The notes under the pieces: generated by a model | What the model was told of the DNA's origin: nothing | The model's database searches: none | The model's input: only the letters and a program-made list of their open reading frames with translations | Translations under genes and position numbers: made by a program | In this document: positions 14,561-20,930 of the stretch, piece after piece | Position numbering within the stretch: position 1 is the stretch's first letter | Layout: each line of letters starts with the position of its first letter | Source of the DNA: Anaerolineae bacterium | GTDB lineage: Bacteria; Chloroflexota; Anaerolineae; JADYZS01 | Length of the DNA: 20,930 nucleotides | Reading direction: 5' to 3' | Assembly: GCA_020853075.1 (NCBI GenBank) | Contig: JADYZS010000421.1 | Coordinates: forward strand, 1-20,930

Positions 14561-15268
14561 TCAGGAAAGCGCGATCCGCAGCCGCTTGTTGATGCGGCCC
14601 TTGCTCTCGTAGCCCACTACGCGAATCGTGCCGACCTCGCGCGTGTTCGCGACGTGGGTGCCGCCGTCGGCCTGCAAGTCCAACCCCACGATCTCCACCG
14701 TGCGCACCTGCTGGATCGCAGGCGGCAAGAGGTTGATCTTTGTGCGGATCAGGTCGGGAATCTGGAAGGCCTCCTCGCGGGGTAAGATGGCGACGCGAAC
14801 GGGGCGCGCCGCTTCCACCTCCACGTTGATGCGTTTCTCAATCTCGCGGGCGAACTCGCCCACCATGCGGTCAAACTCAAAATCCATGCGCGCCTGGCCC
14901 GGTTCCATGTTGCCGCCCGTGACCTGGACGCCGAAGTCGCGCCAGATGACACCGCATAGGATGTGCAGCGCGGTGTGCGTACGCATCAGACGATAACGCC
15001 GCTCCCAGTCCAGGTGGCCCGTTACCAGTGTGCCCGGCGTGGGAGGTTCAGCGGATGCGGTATGCCAGACGGCGTCGCCTTCCTTGCGCACCTTTGCCAC
15101 ATTCCAGATGCGAATACTCGCGGCCAACGTGCCCACGTCACCTGGTTGGCCGCCTCCGCCTGGGTAGAACGCGCTGCGATCCAGGGCGACCTCTGGGCCT
15201 TGTACGGCGGTTACAGTGGCCGTGAACTCCCGCAGGTAGTAATCGGTCTGATAGAGCAGTTCGGTCAT
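14561..15268 (-). CDS. alaX: Alanyl-tRNA editing protein AlaX
   Basis: Free-standing editing enzyme that hydrolyses mischarged tRNA, usually Ser- or Gly-tRNA-Ala. The 235-residue protein contains AFYPGGGGQPGDVG (33-46), the zinc site HTALH (His98, His102) and LQADGGTHVANTREVG (198-213, His205), which mark the AlaX/AlaRS second additional domain. No AlaRS catalytic domain is present. The ATG at 15268-15266 has GAGGA 7 nt upstream. Longer in-frame starts reaching 15625 were rejected because that stretch is the T-box leader. The gene follows a T-box whose specifier fits isoleucine rather than alanine, and ileS is the next gene, so it may be regulated by tRNA-Ile charging. Whether it edits tRNA-Ala or another tRNA is not shown by the sequence. 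Confidence 0.9.
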   Translation of the reverse strand: MTELLYQTDYYLREFTATVTAVQGPEVALDRSAFYPGGGGQPGDVGTLAASIRIWNVAKVRKEGDAVWHTASAEPPTPGTLVTGHLDWERRYRLMRTHTALHILCGVIWRDFGVQVTGGNMEPGQARMDFEFDRMVGEFAREIEKRINVEVEAARPVRVAILPREEAFQIPDLIRTKINLLPPAIQQVRTVEIVGLDLQADGGTHVANTREVGTIRVVGYESKGRINKRLRIALS

Positions 15269-15295
15269 GGCTTGTCCTCGGCATCCATTATCAAC

Positions 15296-15331
15296 AAAAA
15301 CGGCCCTCATCCCCCTTGGGGACGAGAGCCG
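15296..15331 (-). terminator. T-box-controlled intrinsic terminator
   Basis: On the minus strand, GGCTCTCGTCCCC pairs with GGGGGATGAGGGCC around a short loop, followed by TTTTT (15300-15296). The T-box core just upstream can pair with part of the 5' arm to form the competing antiterminator. Confidence 0.8.
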
Positions 15332-15468
15332 CGCGGCTCCCGCGGTACCACCCCGATTAGCGTGTGTGTCACCGCTCGCTCGTTGCCAGGGCACGTATCC
15401 ATGCCCTCGTAGCGGATAACGGGGGACGGCCCCGGCTGAGCCTACTGCAAATCGGAGCATCGTGCCTA

Positions 15469-15527
15469 TAGGGGCGTTCAACAGGTACTCCGCCTGCGGC
15501 GTCGTACCCGCAGGTTGAACGCCCCTA
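15469..15527. repeat. Palindromic repeat (TAGGGGCGTTCAAC arms) inside the T-box leader
   Basis: Perfect 14-nt arms, TAGGGGCGTTCAAC (15469-15482) and GTTGAACGCCCCTA (15514-15527). Inner GGTAC/GTACC pairing extends the hairpin. Flanking CGGAG (minus strand, near 15535-15539) and CTCCG (near 15453-15457) lengthen the stem further. Confidence 0.8.
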
Positions 15528-15675
15528 CACAATCTCCGGTCTGGTTCGGTCAGCGGCTCCGGAATGATTTTCGGCCCTACCCCTGCGCCCGCCTTCCACC
15601 CTCGCGGGCTCGCTAGGCAGAGCATCAGGGCCTACTCGTTTCCATCATAGCCGTTTGGCGCTGTCTATGGGCCGA

Positions 15676-15704
15676 ACATTACCACAATTGCGGAAGGATG
15701 TCAA
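15676..15704 (-). promoter_or_regulatory. Sigma70-type promoter for the T-box/alaX transcript
   Basis: On the minus strand, TTGACA (15699-15704), 17 nt, TAATGT (15676-15681). Predicted +1 near 15669, 16 nt before the base of Stem I. Confidence 0.75.
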
Positions 15705-15725
15705 AAAGCCTGCCTTGTGCCCGCC

Positions 15726-15758
15726 AAACCCTAAAGGTCTGCCAGACCTTTAGGGTTT
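15726..15758. repeat. Perfect hairpin between divergent promoters
   Basis: AAACCCTAAAGGTCT (15726-15740), loop GCC, AGACCTTTAGGGTTT (15744-15758): 15 perfect pairs. It lies between the -35 elements of the alaX and tyrS promoters. It could be a dispersed repeat, or a regulator-binding site. Confidence 0.85.
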
Positions 15759-15778
15759 GAATTGCGTCCGCACCATCG

Positions 15779-15807
15779 TTGACAGCCTCTTTGATTCGCG
15801 GTACAAT
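15779..15807 (+). promoter_or_regulatory. Sigma70-type promoter for tyrS
   Basis: TTGACA (15779-15784), 17 nt, TACAAT (15802-15807): close to consensus. Predicted +1 at 15814, which is the A of an ATG opening a 24-codon leader ORF. Confidence 0.8.
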
Positions 15808-15813
15808 CGCGCC

Positions 15814-15888
15814 ATGCTTCCGTGCTCTCAAGATGCGAGTTATGGAAGCAAATCGCTGCCCTGGCAGGCCGTAGAGGAGATGCCATGA
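15814..15888 (+). CDS. 24-codon leader ORF overlapping the tyrS start
   Basis: Starts at the predicted transcription start of the tyrS promoter and so would be translated as a leaderless ORF. It reads ATG CTT CCG and so on, includes one Tyr codon (TAT, residue 10) and one Trp codon (residue 17), and ends GAG GAG ATG CCA TGA. The TGA overlaps the tyrS ATG as ATGA, the usual geometry for translational coupling. GAGGAG in its last codons is the tyrS ribosome binding site. Whether the peptide has any role, or only couples translation, is unknown. No standard gene length or family supports it, so it rests on position alone. Confidence 0.4.
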   Translation: MLPCSQDASYGSKSLPWQAVEEMP

Positions 15889-17096
15889 CGCTTCCCATTG
15901 ATGAGCAGGTTGCCATCCTCATGCGGGGTGTGGAGTATGGCGATGACGAGATTCGCCGCATAATGGAGAAAGAACTGCGCGAGCGGTTGGCTGAAGGCTG
16001 CCCTCTGCGAGTCTATTGCGGTTATGACGCAACCAAACCTGACCTCCACTTGGGGCATACAGTAACGATGCGCAAGCTGCGCCAGTTCCAAGAACTCGGG
16101 CACGATGTTACGTTCTTGATCGGCGATTTCACGACTCGGGTAGGCGATCCCAGCGACAAGGATAGTCTGCGCCCCCAACTCACTACTGAACAGATCGCGG
16201 CGAATGCGCGCACATACGCCGAGCAAGCCTTCAGGATTTTGGACCCTAGACGAACGCATGTCGGCTACAATAGCGAGTGGCTGAGCAAACTGAGCTTCAG
16301 TGATGTGATAAAGTTAGCAAGCCACTTCACGGTGCAGCAGTTCCTCGTGCGGGAGAATTTCGCCAAGCGTCATGCCCAGGGTGATCCCATCTGGCTCCAC
16401 GAGTTCTTCTATGCGCTGATGCAGGGTTACGATGCGGTAGCGCAAAATACCGACGTGCAGATCGGAGGTACGGAGCAGCTCTTCAACTTGATGGTGGGCC
16501 GCAAACTGCAGGAGGCACACGGCCAGCGCCCGCAGGTCGTCATCACGCTCCCGATCCTGGTGGGCACCGACGGTACGATTCGCATGAGCAAAAGCCAGGG
16601 GAACTACATCGGTATCTCAGAGCCGGCAGAGACGATGTACGGCAAGGTCATGAGCATCCCCGACCATGCCATGCCGAACTATATGAACCTGGTGACCCGC
16701 TGGGCGCCCGCGGAGATCGCGCAGCTGGAAGGCCGCATCGTCACGGGCGACCTGCACCCGCGCGACGCCAAGATGATGCTGGCGCGGGAGATCGTCAGCA
16801 TCTTCTATGGCGACGAGGCCGCGCAGACAGCAGAGGCGCACTTCCGCACCGTCTATCAGGAGCGGGAATTGCCCGCAGAGATGCCGGAGCATCGCCTGAG
16901 CGGGCCTGTGAACGTCGTTGATCTCATCGCGCAATTGAAACTGACGAGCAGCAAGTCGGAGGCGCGCCGCCTGATTGAGAAGGGTGGCGTCCGGCTGGAC
17001 GGCAAGCGGGTGGACAGCATTGAGACGGTGGTGCAGCCCGGCGGCACGCAGGTACTTCAGGCAGGGCGGCACAAGTTTGTGCGGCTGGTATCATGA
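15885..17096 (+). CDS. tyrS: Tyrosyl-tRNA synthetase
   Basis: Charges tRNA-Tyr with tyrosine. The 403-residue class I synthetase has HLGH (55-58) within DLHLGHTVTMRKLRQFQ, the family stretch FLIGDFTTRVGDPS, and RMSKSQGN (233-240) as its KMSKS loop. A C-terminal S4 RNA-binding domain spans about 340-403 (KLTSSKSEARRLIEKGGVRLDG). Length and motif spacing fit the TyrZ-like branch. The ATG at 15885 is chosen because GAGGAG precedes it by 6 nt and the family N-terminus fits; a GTG at 15822 would add 21 residues without support. It is divergent from the alaX-ileS transcript, so two aminoacyl-tRNA synthesis units share a 110-bp promoter region. A terminator-like hairpin follows at 17148. Confidence 0.95.
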   Translation: MTLPIDEQVAILMRGVEYGDDEIRRIMEKELRERLAEGCPLRVYCGYDATKPDLHLGHTVTMRKLRQFQELGHDVTFLIGDFTTRVGDPSDKDSLRPQLTTEQIAANARTYAEQAFRILDPRRTHVGYNSEWLSKLSFSDVIKLASHFTVQQFLVRENFAKRHAQGDPIWLHEFFYALMQGYDAVAQNTDVQIGGTEQLFNLMVGRKLQEAHGQRPQVVITLPILVGTDGTIRMSKSQGNYIGISEPAETMYGKVMSIPDHAMPNYMNLVTRWAPAEIAQLEGRIVTGDLHPRDAKMMLAREIVSIFYGDEAAQTAEAHFRTVYQERELPAEMPEHRLSGPVNVVDLIAQLKLTSSKSEARRLIEKGGVRLDGKRVDSIETVVQPGGTQVLQAGRHKFVRLVS

Positions 17097-17147
17097 GAAG
17101 GTCGCGTATGGTCAGCCATCGGATGGAATCCGGCGGCTGTGCGTTCT

Positions 17148-17166
17148 AAACCCGCCTTGCGGGTTT
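17148..17166 (+). terminator. Terminator-like hairpin after tyrS
   Basis: AAACCCGC, loop CTT, GCGGGTTT: 8 perfect pairs ending in three T. The U-tract is short, so termination may be partial. The mirrored A/T ends mean it could also work in the other direction. Confidence 0.5.
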
Positions 17167-17178
17167 CCCAACTTGTTG

Positions 17179-17199
17179 CCGTTGGTTTCCAACCAACGG
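17179..17199. repeat. Short perfect hairpin repeat
   Basis: CCGTTGGTT, loop TCC, AACCAACGG: 9 perfect pairs. It sits 12 bp after the previous hairpin, upstream of the methyltransferase gene. It resembles a small dispersed palindrome rather than a terminator. Confidence 0.65.
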
Positions 17200-17231
17200 T
17201 CAGACAGTCCAGAGGTACAAGATCATCACCA

Positions 17232-18059
17232 ATGACCGTAGATCTAAAGCAGGCCAACGAAGAGACCCGCGCGGCCTGGAACAAAAACGCCGCACATTGG
17301 GACGCGCGCATGGGCGAGGGCAACGACTTCGTGGAGGTGCTGATCTGGCCCGCGACGCAGCGGCTGCTGCGACTGCGCGCCGGCGAACGGGTTCTGGACG
17401 TCGCCTGTGGGAACGGCCTCCACGCGCGGCGGTTAGCCGCGCTCGGCGCGGAGGTCGTCGCCTTTGACTTTGCCGAGGAGATGATTGCCCACGCGCGCCA
17501 GCGTGCATCCGAGGATGGGGAACGAATCATCTACGCTGTTCTGGATGCCACCGACGAGACGGCATTGTTGTCGCTTGGTGAGCGCCGGTTTGACGCGGCT
17601 ATCTGCCAGATGGCACTGATGGATATGGCAGAGATCAAGCCTTTAATGCGCGCGCTCGCCCGGCTACTGCGTCCTGGCGGGCGTTTCGTCTTCTCGGTGA
17701 CCCACCCCTGCTTCAACAACCCGCACATGGCCCACGTGGCCGAGGAGGAAGACCGGGAAGGCAACATCATGACTACCTACTCGGTGAAAGTCTTCAGGTA
17801 CATCAGCAGCACGTTGGCTCATGGTCTTGGCATTCGTGGGCAACCGCGGCCACAAATCTATTTCCACCGGCCTTTGCAGGTCTTGCTGGGCGCGGCCTTT
17901 GACGCTGGGTTTGTCCTTGATGGTTTGGAGGAGCCCGCCTTTCCACCCGACCATCCCGTGGGCAAGAATCCGCTTTCCTGGGGTGCAAACTTCAGCGAGA
18001 TACCGCCTGTTTTGGTGGCAAGGCTTCGGTTATCGACAAGTGGCATACAGGAAGAGTAA
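17232..18059 (+). CDS. Class I SAM-dependent methyltransferase
   Basis: Transfers a methyl group from S-adenosylmethionine to an unknown acceptor. The 275-residue protein has the Rossmann motif I LDVACGNG (55-62), the acidic end of strand 2 at AFDFAEEM (Asp79), a motif II-like RFDAAICQMALMDM, and RLLRPGGRFVFSVTHPCF, typical of the Methyltransf_11/25 group. No membrane segment is seen. The ATG at 17232 is chosen because the conserved region begins soon after it. The nearest GAGG is about 16 nt upstream, so the ribosome binding site is poor. A longer frame to 17139 would read through the hairpins and was rejected. It follows tyrS by 135 bp and converges with mutS. Context gives no clue to the substrate. 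Confidence 0.85.
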   Translation: MTVDLKQANEETRAAWNKNAAHWDARMGEGNDFVEVLIWPATQRLLRLRAGERVLDVACGNGLHARRLAALGAEVVAFDFAEEMIAHARQRASEDGERIIYAVLDATDETALLSLGERRFDAAICQMALMDMAEIKPLMRALARLLRPGGRFVFSVTHPCFNNPHMAHVAEEEDREGNIMTTYSVKVFRYISSTLAHGLGIRGQPRPQIYFHRPLQVLLGAAFDAGFVLDGLEEPAFPPDHPVGKNPLSWGANFSEIPPVLVARLRLSTSGIQEE

Positions 18060-18064
18060 GATCG

Positions 18065-18151
18065 CCCCTCACCCTACCCTCTCCCCTTCGGGGAGAGGGC
18101 TTAGGAGCACGCACTCCCTCTCCCCATTGGGGAGAGGGCTGGGGTGAGGGG
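18065..18151. repeat. Palindromic intergenic repeat, CCCTCACCC family, copy 4
   Basis: CCCCTCACCC (18065-18074) and GGGTGAGGGG (18142-18151) enclose CCCTCTCCCC/GGGGAGAGGG around TTC and a second CCCTCTCCCC/GGGGAGAGGG around ATT. It is the most regular copy. It lies between the convergent methyltransferase and mutS genes, where it could terminate both. Confidence 0.88.
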
Positions 18152-18199
18152 TGGACCACGCCACAAGTCAACGATTTTATAACTAACCGGCCTCGGCCT

Positions 18200-20836
18200 C
18201 TACCTCTTTTCCCCGCCTTTTCCTCCCGCCTTCTGGCTCAACTCGTACAGTTTGTTCAGCGCGTCCAGCGGCGACATGGATAGCACATCCAGCGCGGCCA
18301 GTTCCTGCTCAATCGCGCTGGGTTGGCCGAAGAGGGACAACTGCACCGGCGGCGGCACGACGGCCCGCCGCGCCTTCGCCTCACGGCTCCGCTCCAACTC
18401 CCTCAGCACCTCCTCGGCCCGCTGGATGACCGTGCGCGGCAGCCCTGCCAATTTCCCCACATGGATGCCGTAACTGCGATCCGCCCCGCCCGGCACGATT
18501 TTGCGTAGAAAGACGACGCGTCCTCCCTCCTCATGGACGGCGACGTTGTAGTTGCGCAAGCGCGGCAGTGTCTTCGCCAGTTCCGTCAACTCGTGGTAGT
18601 GGGTGGCGAAGAGCGTCTTTGCGCCCAGGCGCGGGTGGTTGTGGATGTACTCCACCACGGCCCAGGCGATGGACATCCCATCATAGGTGCTGGTGCCGCG
18701 CCCGATCTCATCCAGGATTAAGAGGCTGCGCGGGGTAGCGTGGTGCAGGATGTTGGCCGTCTCCACCATCTCTACCATGAAGGTACTCTGGCCCGCGCTG
18801 ATCTCGTCCTGCGCGCCGATGCGGGTAAAGATGCGGTCCACCAGGCCGATGTGGGCCGAATCTGCCGGGACGAAGGAACCGATCTGCGCCATCAAGACGA
18901 TGAGCGCCACCTGCCGTAAGAAGGTGCTCTTGCCCGCCATGTTAGGGCCGGTGAGGATGACGATGGACTCGTCCGGCGACAGGTGCAGGTCGTTGGGCAC
19001 GAAGGGCTCATCCCGCAGCGTCAGTTCCACCACGGGATGCCGCCCCGCGCGTATCTCCAAGAGACCATTCTCGGCCAATTCCGGGCGCACGTAGCGGTTG
19101 TTGGCCGCGATCTCTGCCAGCGACGCACTGACGTCCAGTTCGGCCAGCGCCTGGGCCGTCGCCAGGACGCGCGGGGCTGCCGACGCCACCTGGTCGCACA
19201 CCTGGCGGAACAACTGCGTTTCCAAATCCAGGATGCGATCCTCGGCGTTAAGGACGAGGGATTCGTACTCCTTCAGTTCCGGCGTGATGTAACGCTCCGC
19301 GCCGACGAGGGTTTGCTTGCGCAGGTAGTGCGTGGGCACCGCGTCCCGGTTGGCGTTGGTGACCTCTATGTAATAGCCAAAGACCTTGTTGTAGCCCACC
19401 TTGAGGGACTTGATGCCGCTGCGCTCGCGCTCCGTCCGCTCCAGGTTGGCGATCCAGGTTTTGGCGTCCCGTGCGGCGGTGACGATGCTATCCAGTTCGG
19501 CGGAAAAGCCGGGGCGAATGACGTCTCCCGTGGACAACGCGACCGGCGGCGTATCGCTGATAGCCGCGGCGATGAGCGCTGCCACGTCGTCACACGAATC
19601 AAGGTGAAAGGCTCCTGCGTCCTGCGGCGGGGCGTTCTCTGGGTGAGCCTCTGAGGCCGCGCGGCCCATGACCTCCTCTGCGAGAGAGCGGATACGCGGC
19701 ACCTGCTCCAACGCCTTGCGCACGCCCACCAGGTCGCGTGGCGTCGCGGTACGACCCGTCACGCGATTGATGAGCCGCTCCAAATCGCCCACGTGACGCA
19801 ACATCTCCCGTATTTCTGTGCGGCGCGGCGTGTCGCGCGTCCACGCCTCTACTGCATCAAGGCGCCCTTGCAGCGGGGCCAGTGTCAGCAGAGGCTGGTT
19901 TAACCAACGGCGCAGCAAGCGCGCGCCCATTGCCGTGCGTGTGGTATCCAGAACCCCCAGGAGCGAGCCTCTCACCCTGCCGCTGCGGATGGTCTGCGTC
20001 AATTCCAGGTTGCGGCGCGTGGCCTCATCCAAAGCCATGTATTCGGCGGTGGTGTAGGTGCGTAGCCCTACGATCTGCCCGACTGCGCCACGTTGCGTCT
20101 CGCGCAGATACTGGATGATCGCGCCGGCGGCAGCTATCGCCAGCGGCAGCCGCTCGCACCCATAGCCCTCTAACGAGGCCACGCCAAAGTGATCCAGCAG
20201 GGCCTGCCGCGCCGTGCCTGGCTCAAACCTCCACACCGGCAGCGGAGAAATGAGATAGGAACCAAGCGCGCCTTGCCCCTCATCTCTGTCGCCCGCCCCG
20301 TTTTCCGGCACCAGGAGTTCAGAAGGTGCGATGCGCCCTAACTCCTCGCTCAGACGGGCTTCCAACTCCGCGCCGCTCAACTCGGTTGTGGCGAACTCGC
20401 CGGTGGTGATGTCTGCATAGGCTAGACCCACGTGATCATCCGCGCGCACCAATGCCGCCAGATAGTTGTTGCGTTTCTCCTCCAAGAGCCCCGGTTCCAC
20501 CAGCGTGCCCGGCGTGATGACGCGCCGCACGTCGCGCGGCACCAGTCCCTTCACAGCCTCGGTCCCCTGCTGCTCGGCGATGGCGACCTTGTAGCCCGCG
20601 GCGATCAGTTTGGCGATGTACCCTTCCACTGCATGGTAGGGGACACCTGCCAGGGGAACGCGCACGTTCTTGCCCACAGGTCGCGAGGTCAAGACGACGT
20701 CGCACACCTGCGCGACGGTCTTCGCATCCTCGTCAAAACTCTCGTAGAAATCGCCCAGGCGAAAGAGGACAATCGTACCGGGGAATTGTTTCTTGATCGC
20801 CAGGTATTGCTGGCGCATCGGGGTTGCAACGGTCAT
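18200..20836 (-). CDS. mutS: DNA mismatch repair protein MutS
   Basis: Recognises base mismatches and small loops and starts mismatch repair. The 878-residue protein is a full-length MutS1. The mismatch-reading motif FYE is at 30-32 in LGDFYESFDEDA. Connector, lever and clamp regions follow. The ATPase has Walker A TGPNMAGKST (629-638), the segment GAQDEISAGQSTFMVEM, Walker B LLILDEIGRGTSTYDG, and the late LFATHYHELTEL. A C-terminal helical tail of about 80 residues is present. The ATG at 20836-20834 has no Shine-Dalgarno and lies 7 nt after an extended -10 element, so the mRNA is probably leaderless. MutL is not in the window. The gene converges with the methyltransferase. Confidence 0.97.
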   Translation of the reverse strand: MTVATPMRQQYLAIKKQFPGTIVLFRLGDFYESFDEDAKTVAQVCDVVLTSRPVGKNVRVPLAGVPYHAVEGYIAKLIAAGYKVAIAEQQGTEAVKGLVPRDVRRVITPGTLVEPGLLEEKRNNYLAALVRADDHVGLAYADITTGEFATTELSGAELEARLSEELGRIAPSELLVPENGAGDRDEGQGALGSYLISPLPVWRFEPGTARQALLDHFGVASLEGYGCERLPLAIAAAGAIIQYLRETQRGAVGQIVGLRTYTTAEYMALDEATRRNLELTQTIRSGRVRGSLLGVLDTTRTAMGARLLRRWLNQPLLTLAPLQGRLDAVEAWTRDTPRRTEIREMLRHVGDLERLINRVTGRTATPRDLVGVRKALEQVPRIRSLAEEVMGRAASEAHPENAPPQDAGAFHLDSCDDVAALIAAAISDTPPVALSTGDVIRPGFSAELDSIVTAARDAKTWIANLERTERERSGIKSLKVGYNKVFGYYIEVTNANRDAVPTHYLRKQTLVGAERYITPELKEYESLVLNAEDRILDLETQLFRQVCDQVASAAPRVLATAQALAELDVSASLAEIAANNRYVRPELAENGLLEIRAGRHPVVELTLRDEPFVPNDLHLSPDESIVILTGPNMAGKSTFLRQVALIVLMAQIGSFVPADSAHIGLVDRIFTRIGAQDEISAGQSTFMVEMVETANILHHATPRSLLILDEIGRGTSTYDGMSIAWAVVEYIHNHPRLGAKTLFATHYHELTELAKTLPRLRNYNVAVHEEGGRVVFLRKIVPGGADRSYGIHVGKLAGLPRTVIQRAEEVLRELERSREAKARRAVVPPPVQLSLFGQPSAIEQELAALDVLSMSPLDALNKLYELSQKAGGKGGEKR

Positions 20837-20843
20837 GGCTCAC

Positions 20844-20852
20844 ATTATACCA
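20844..20852 (-). promoter_or_regulatory. Extended -10 promoter for mutS, leaderless geometry
   Basis: TGGTATAAT on the minus strand (TATAAT at 20844-20849); no good -35. Predicted +1 is 20837 or 20836, next to or at the A of the start codon. Confidence 0.68.
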
Positions 20853-20880
20853 CAGGGGACGCGACGAGGCCGGCTGTTAC

Positions 20881-20923
20881 ACCCTCACCCCCGGCCCCTC
20901 TCCCGCAAGCGGGAGAGGGGGGC
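20881..20923. repeat. Palindromic intergenic repeat, CCCTCACCC family, copy 5
   Basis: ACCCTCACCCCCGG, then CCCCTCTCCCGC and GCGGGAGAGGGG around AA. Only one of the two inner hairpins of the full design is visible before the window ends, so it may be a half copy or cut by the edge. Confidence 0.75.
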
Positions 20924-20930
20924 CGCCAAA

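Larger units (their letters stand above)
15269..15669 (-). promoter_or_regulatory. T-box leader upstream of alaX-ileS (apparent AUC specifier)
   Basis: A tRNA-sensing leader read on the minus strand, about 400 nt from the predicted +1. Stem I spans 15653-15554: base CGGCT/AGCCG, then GGAA/TTCC, the specifier loop, GGCCCT/AGGGCC, CTGC/GCAG and a distal GCCCGC/GCGGGC hairpin. The loop has AGTA on the 5' side and GAAAATCA on the 3' side. ATC (15568-15566) followed by a purine is the best specifier. No Ala codon is in the loop. The T-box core GGGGTGGTACCGCGG is at 15354-15340; its TGGT pairs with a tRNA ending ACCA. A terminator follows. A palindromic repeat sits between Stem I and the T-box core. 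Confidence 0.88.

Noticed and set aside
15269..15625. N-terminal extension of alaX to a 354-residue product
   Set aside because: This stretch is the T-box leader with terminator; the ATG at 15268 has a good ribosome binding site and matches the family N-terminus.
15822..15884. GTG start adding 21 residues to tyrS
   Set aside because: No ribosome binding site, and the added residues lie in the leader; GAGGAG supports the ATG at 15885.
1..20930. CRISPR array, defence island or prophage
   Set aside because: Repeats are palindromic, unevenly spaced and between ordinary genes; no cas, phage or transposase gene is recognised.

Overview
The window looks like a contig from a GC-rich bacterium, most likely Chloroflexota (Anaerolineae-like). 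That is an inference from three things: the DNA topoisomerase I carries an N-terminal four-cysteine ribbon before its Toprim domain, the isoleucyl-tRNA synthetase is the subtype with HHAW and HKSKGN in place of HIGH and KMSKS, and nearly every intergenic gap is packed with dispersed palindromic repeats. No phage, transposase, CRISPR array or large transferred island is visible. Most genes are core housekeeping genes on the minus strand. Only a toxin-like ORF, tyrS and a methyltransferase are on the plus strand.

Layout. 1-5744 (minus): topA (cut by the window edge), manC with a TTG start, dprA, a dGTPase-like HD hydrolase and a PHP-family phosphatase. 5880-8186: a GH32/GH43-like beta-propeller protein (minus), a RelE/ParE-type toxin homologue (plus) whose reading frame runs antisense into a tRNA-Glu(UUC) gene, and a class II aldolase with a four-cysteine tail (minus). 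8336-10812 (minus): a queuosine-precursor transporter, then a three-gene cluster of two small membrane proteins and a thioredoxin-reductase-like ferredoxin/flavodoxin-NADP+ reductase. 10932-15669 (minus): a T-box leader followed by alaX (tRNA-editing protein) and ileS. 15779-18059 (plus): a divergent promoter driving a short leader ORF and tyrS, then a SAM-dependent methyltransferase. 18200-20836 (minus): mutS, convergent with the methyltransferase.

The strongest regulatory find is the T-box. It has its own promoter, a foldable Stem I with an AGUA-containing specifier loop, the T-box core and a terminator. The codon that fits the specifier position is AUC (Ile), not an alanine codon. The gene directly behind it is alaX, with ileS next on the same strand, so the leader probably senses uncharged tRNA-Ile and controls alaX-ileS together. 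A large palindromic repeat lies inside the leader. The divergent tyrS promoter would start transcription at the first base of a 24-codon ORF whose stop overlaps the tyrS start as ATGA.

Nine sigma70-type promoters can be placed. Eight of them have a -35 and/or extended -10 that fits well. Two (PHP phosphatase, mutS) put the predicted +1 at or next to the start codon, implying leaderless mRNAs. At least five families of palindromic intergenic repeats are present, several in positions where they could act as terminators. Product names come from motif recognition by eye; no database search was run.
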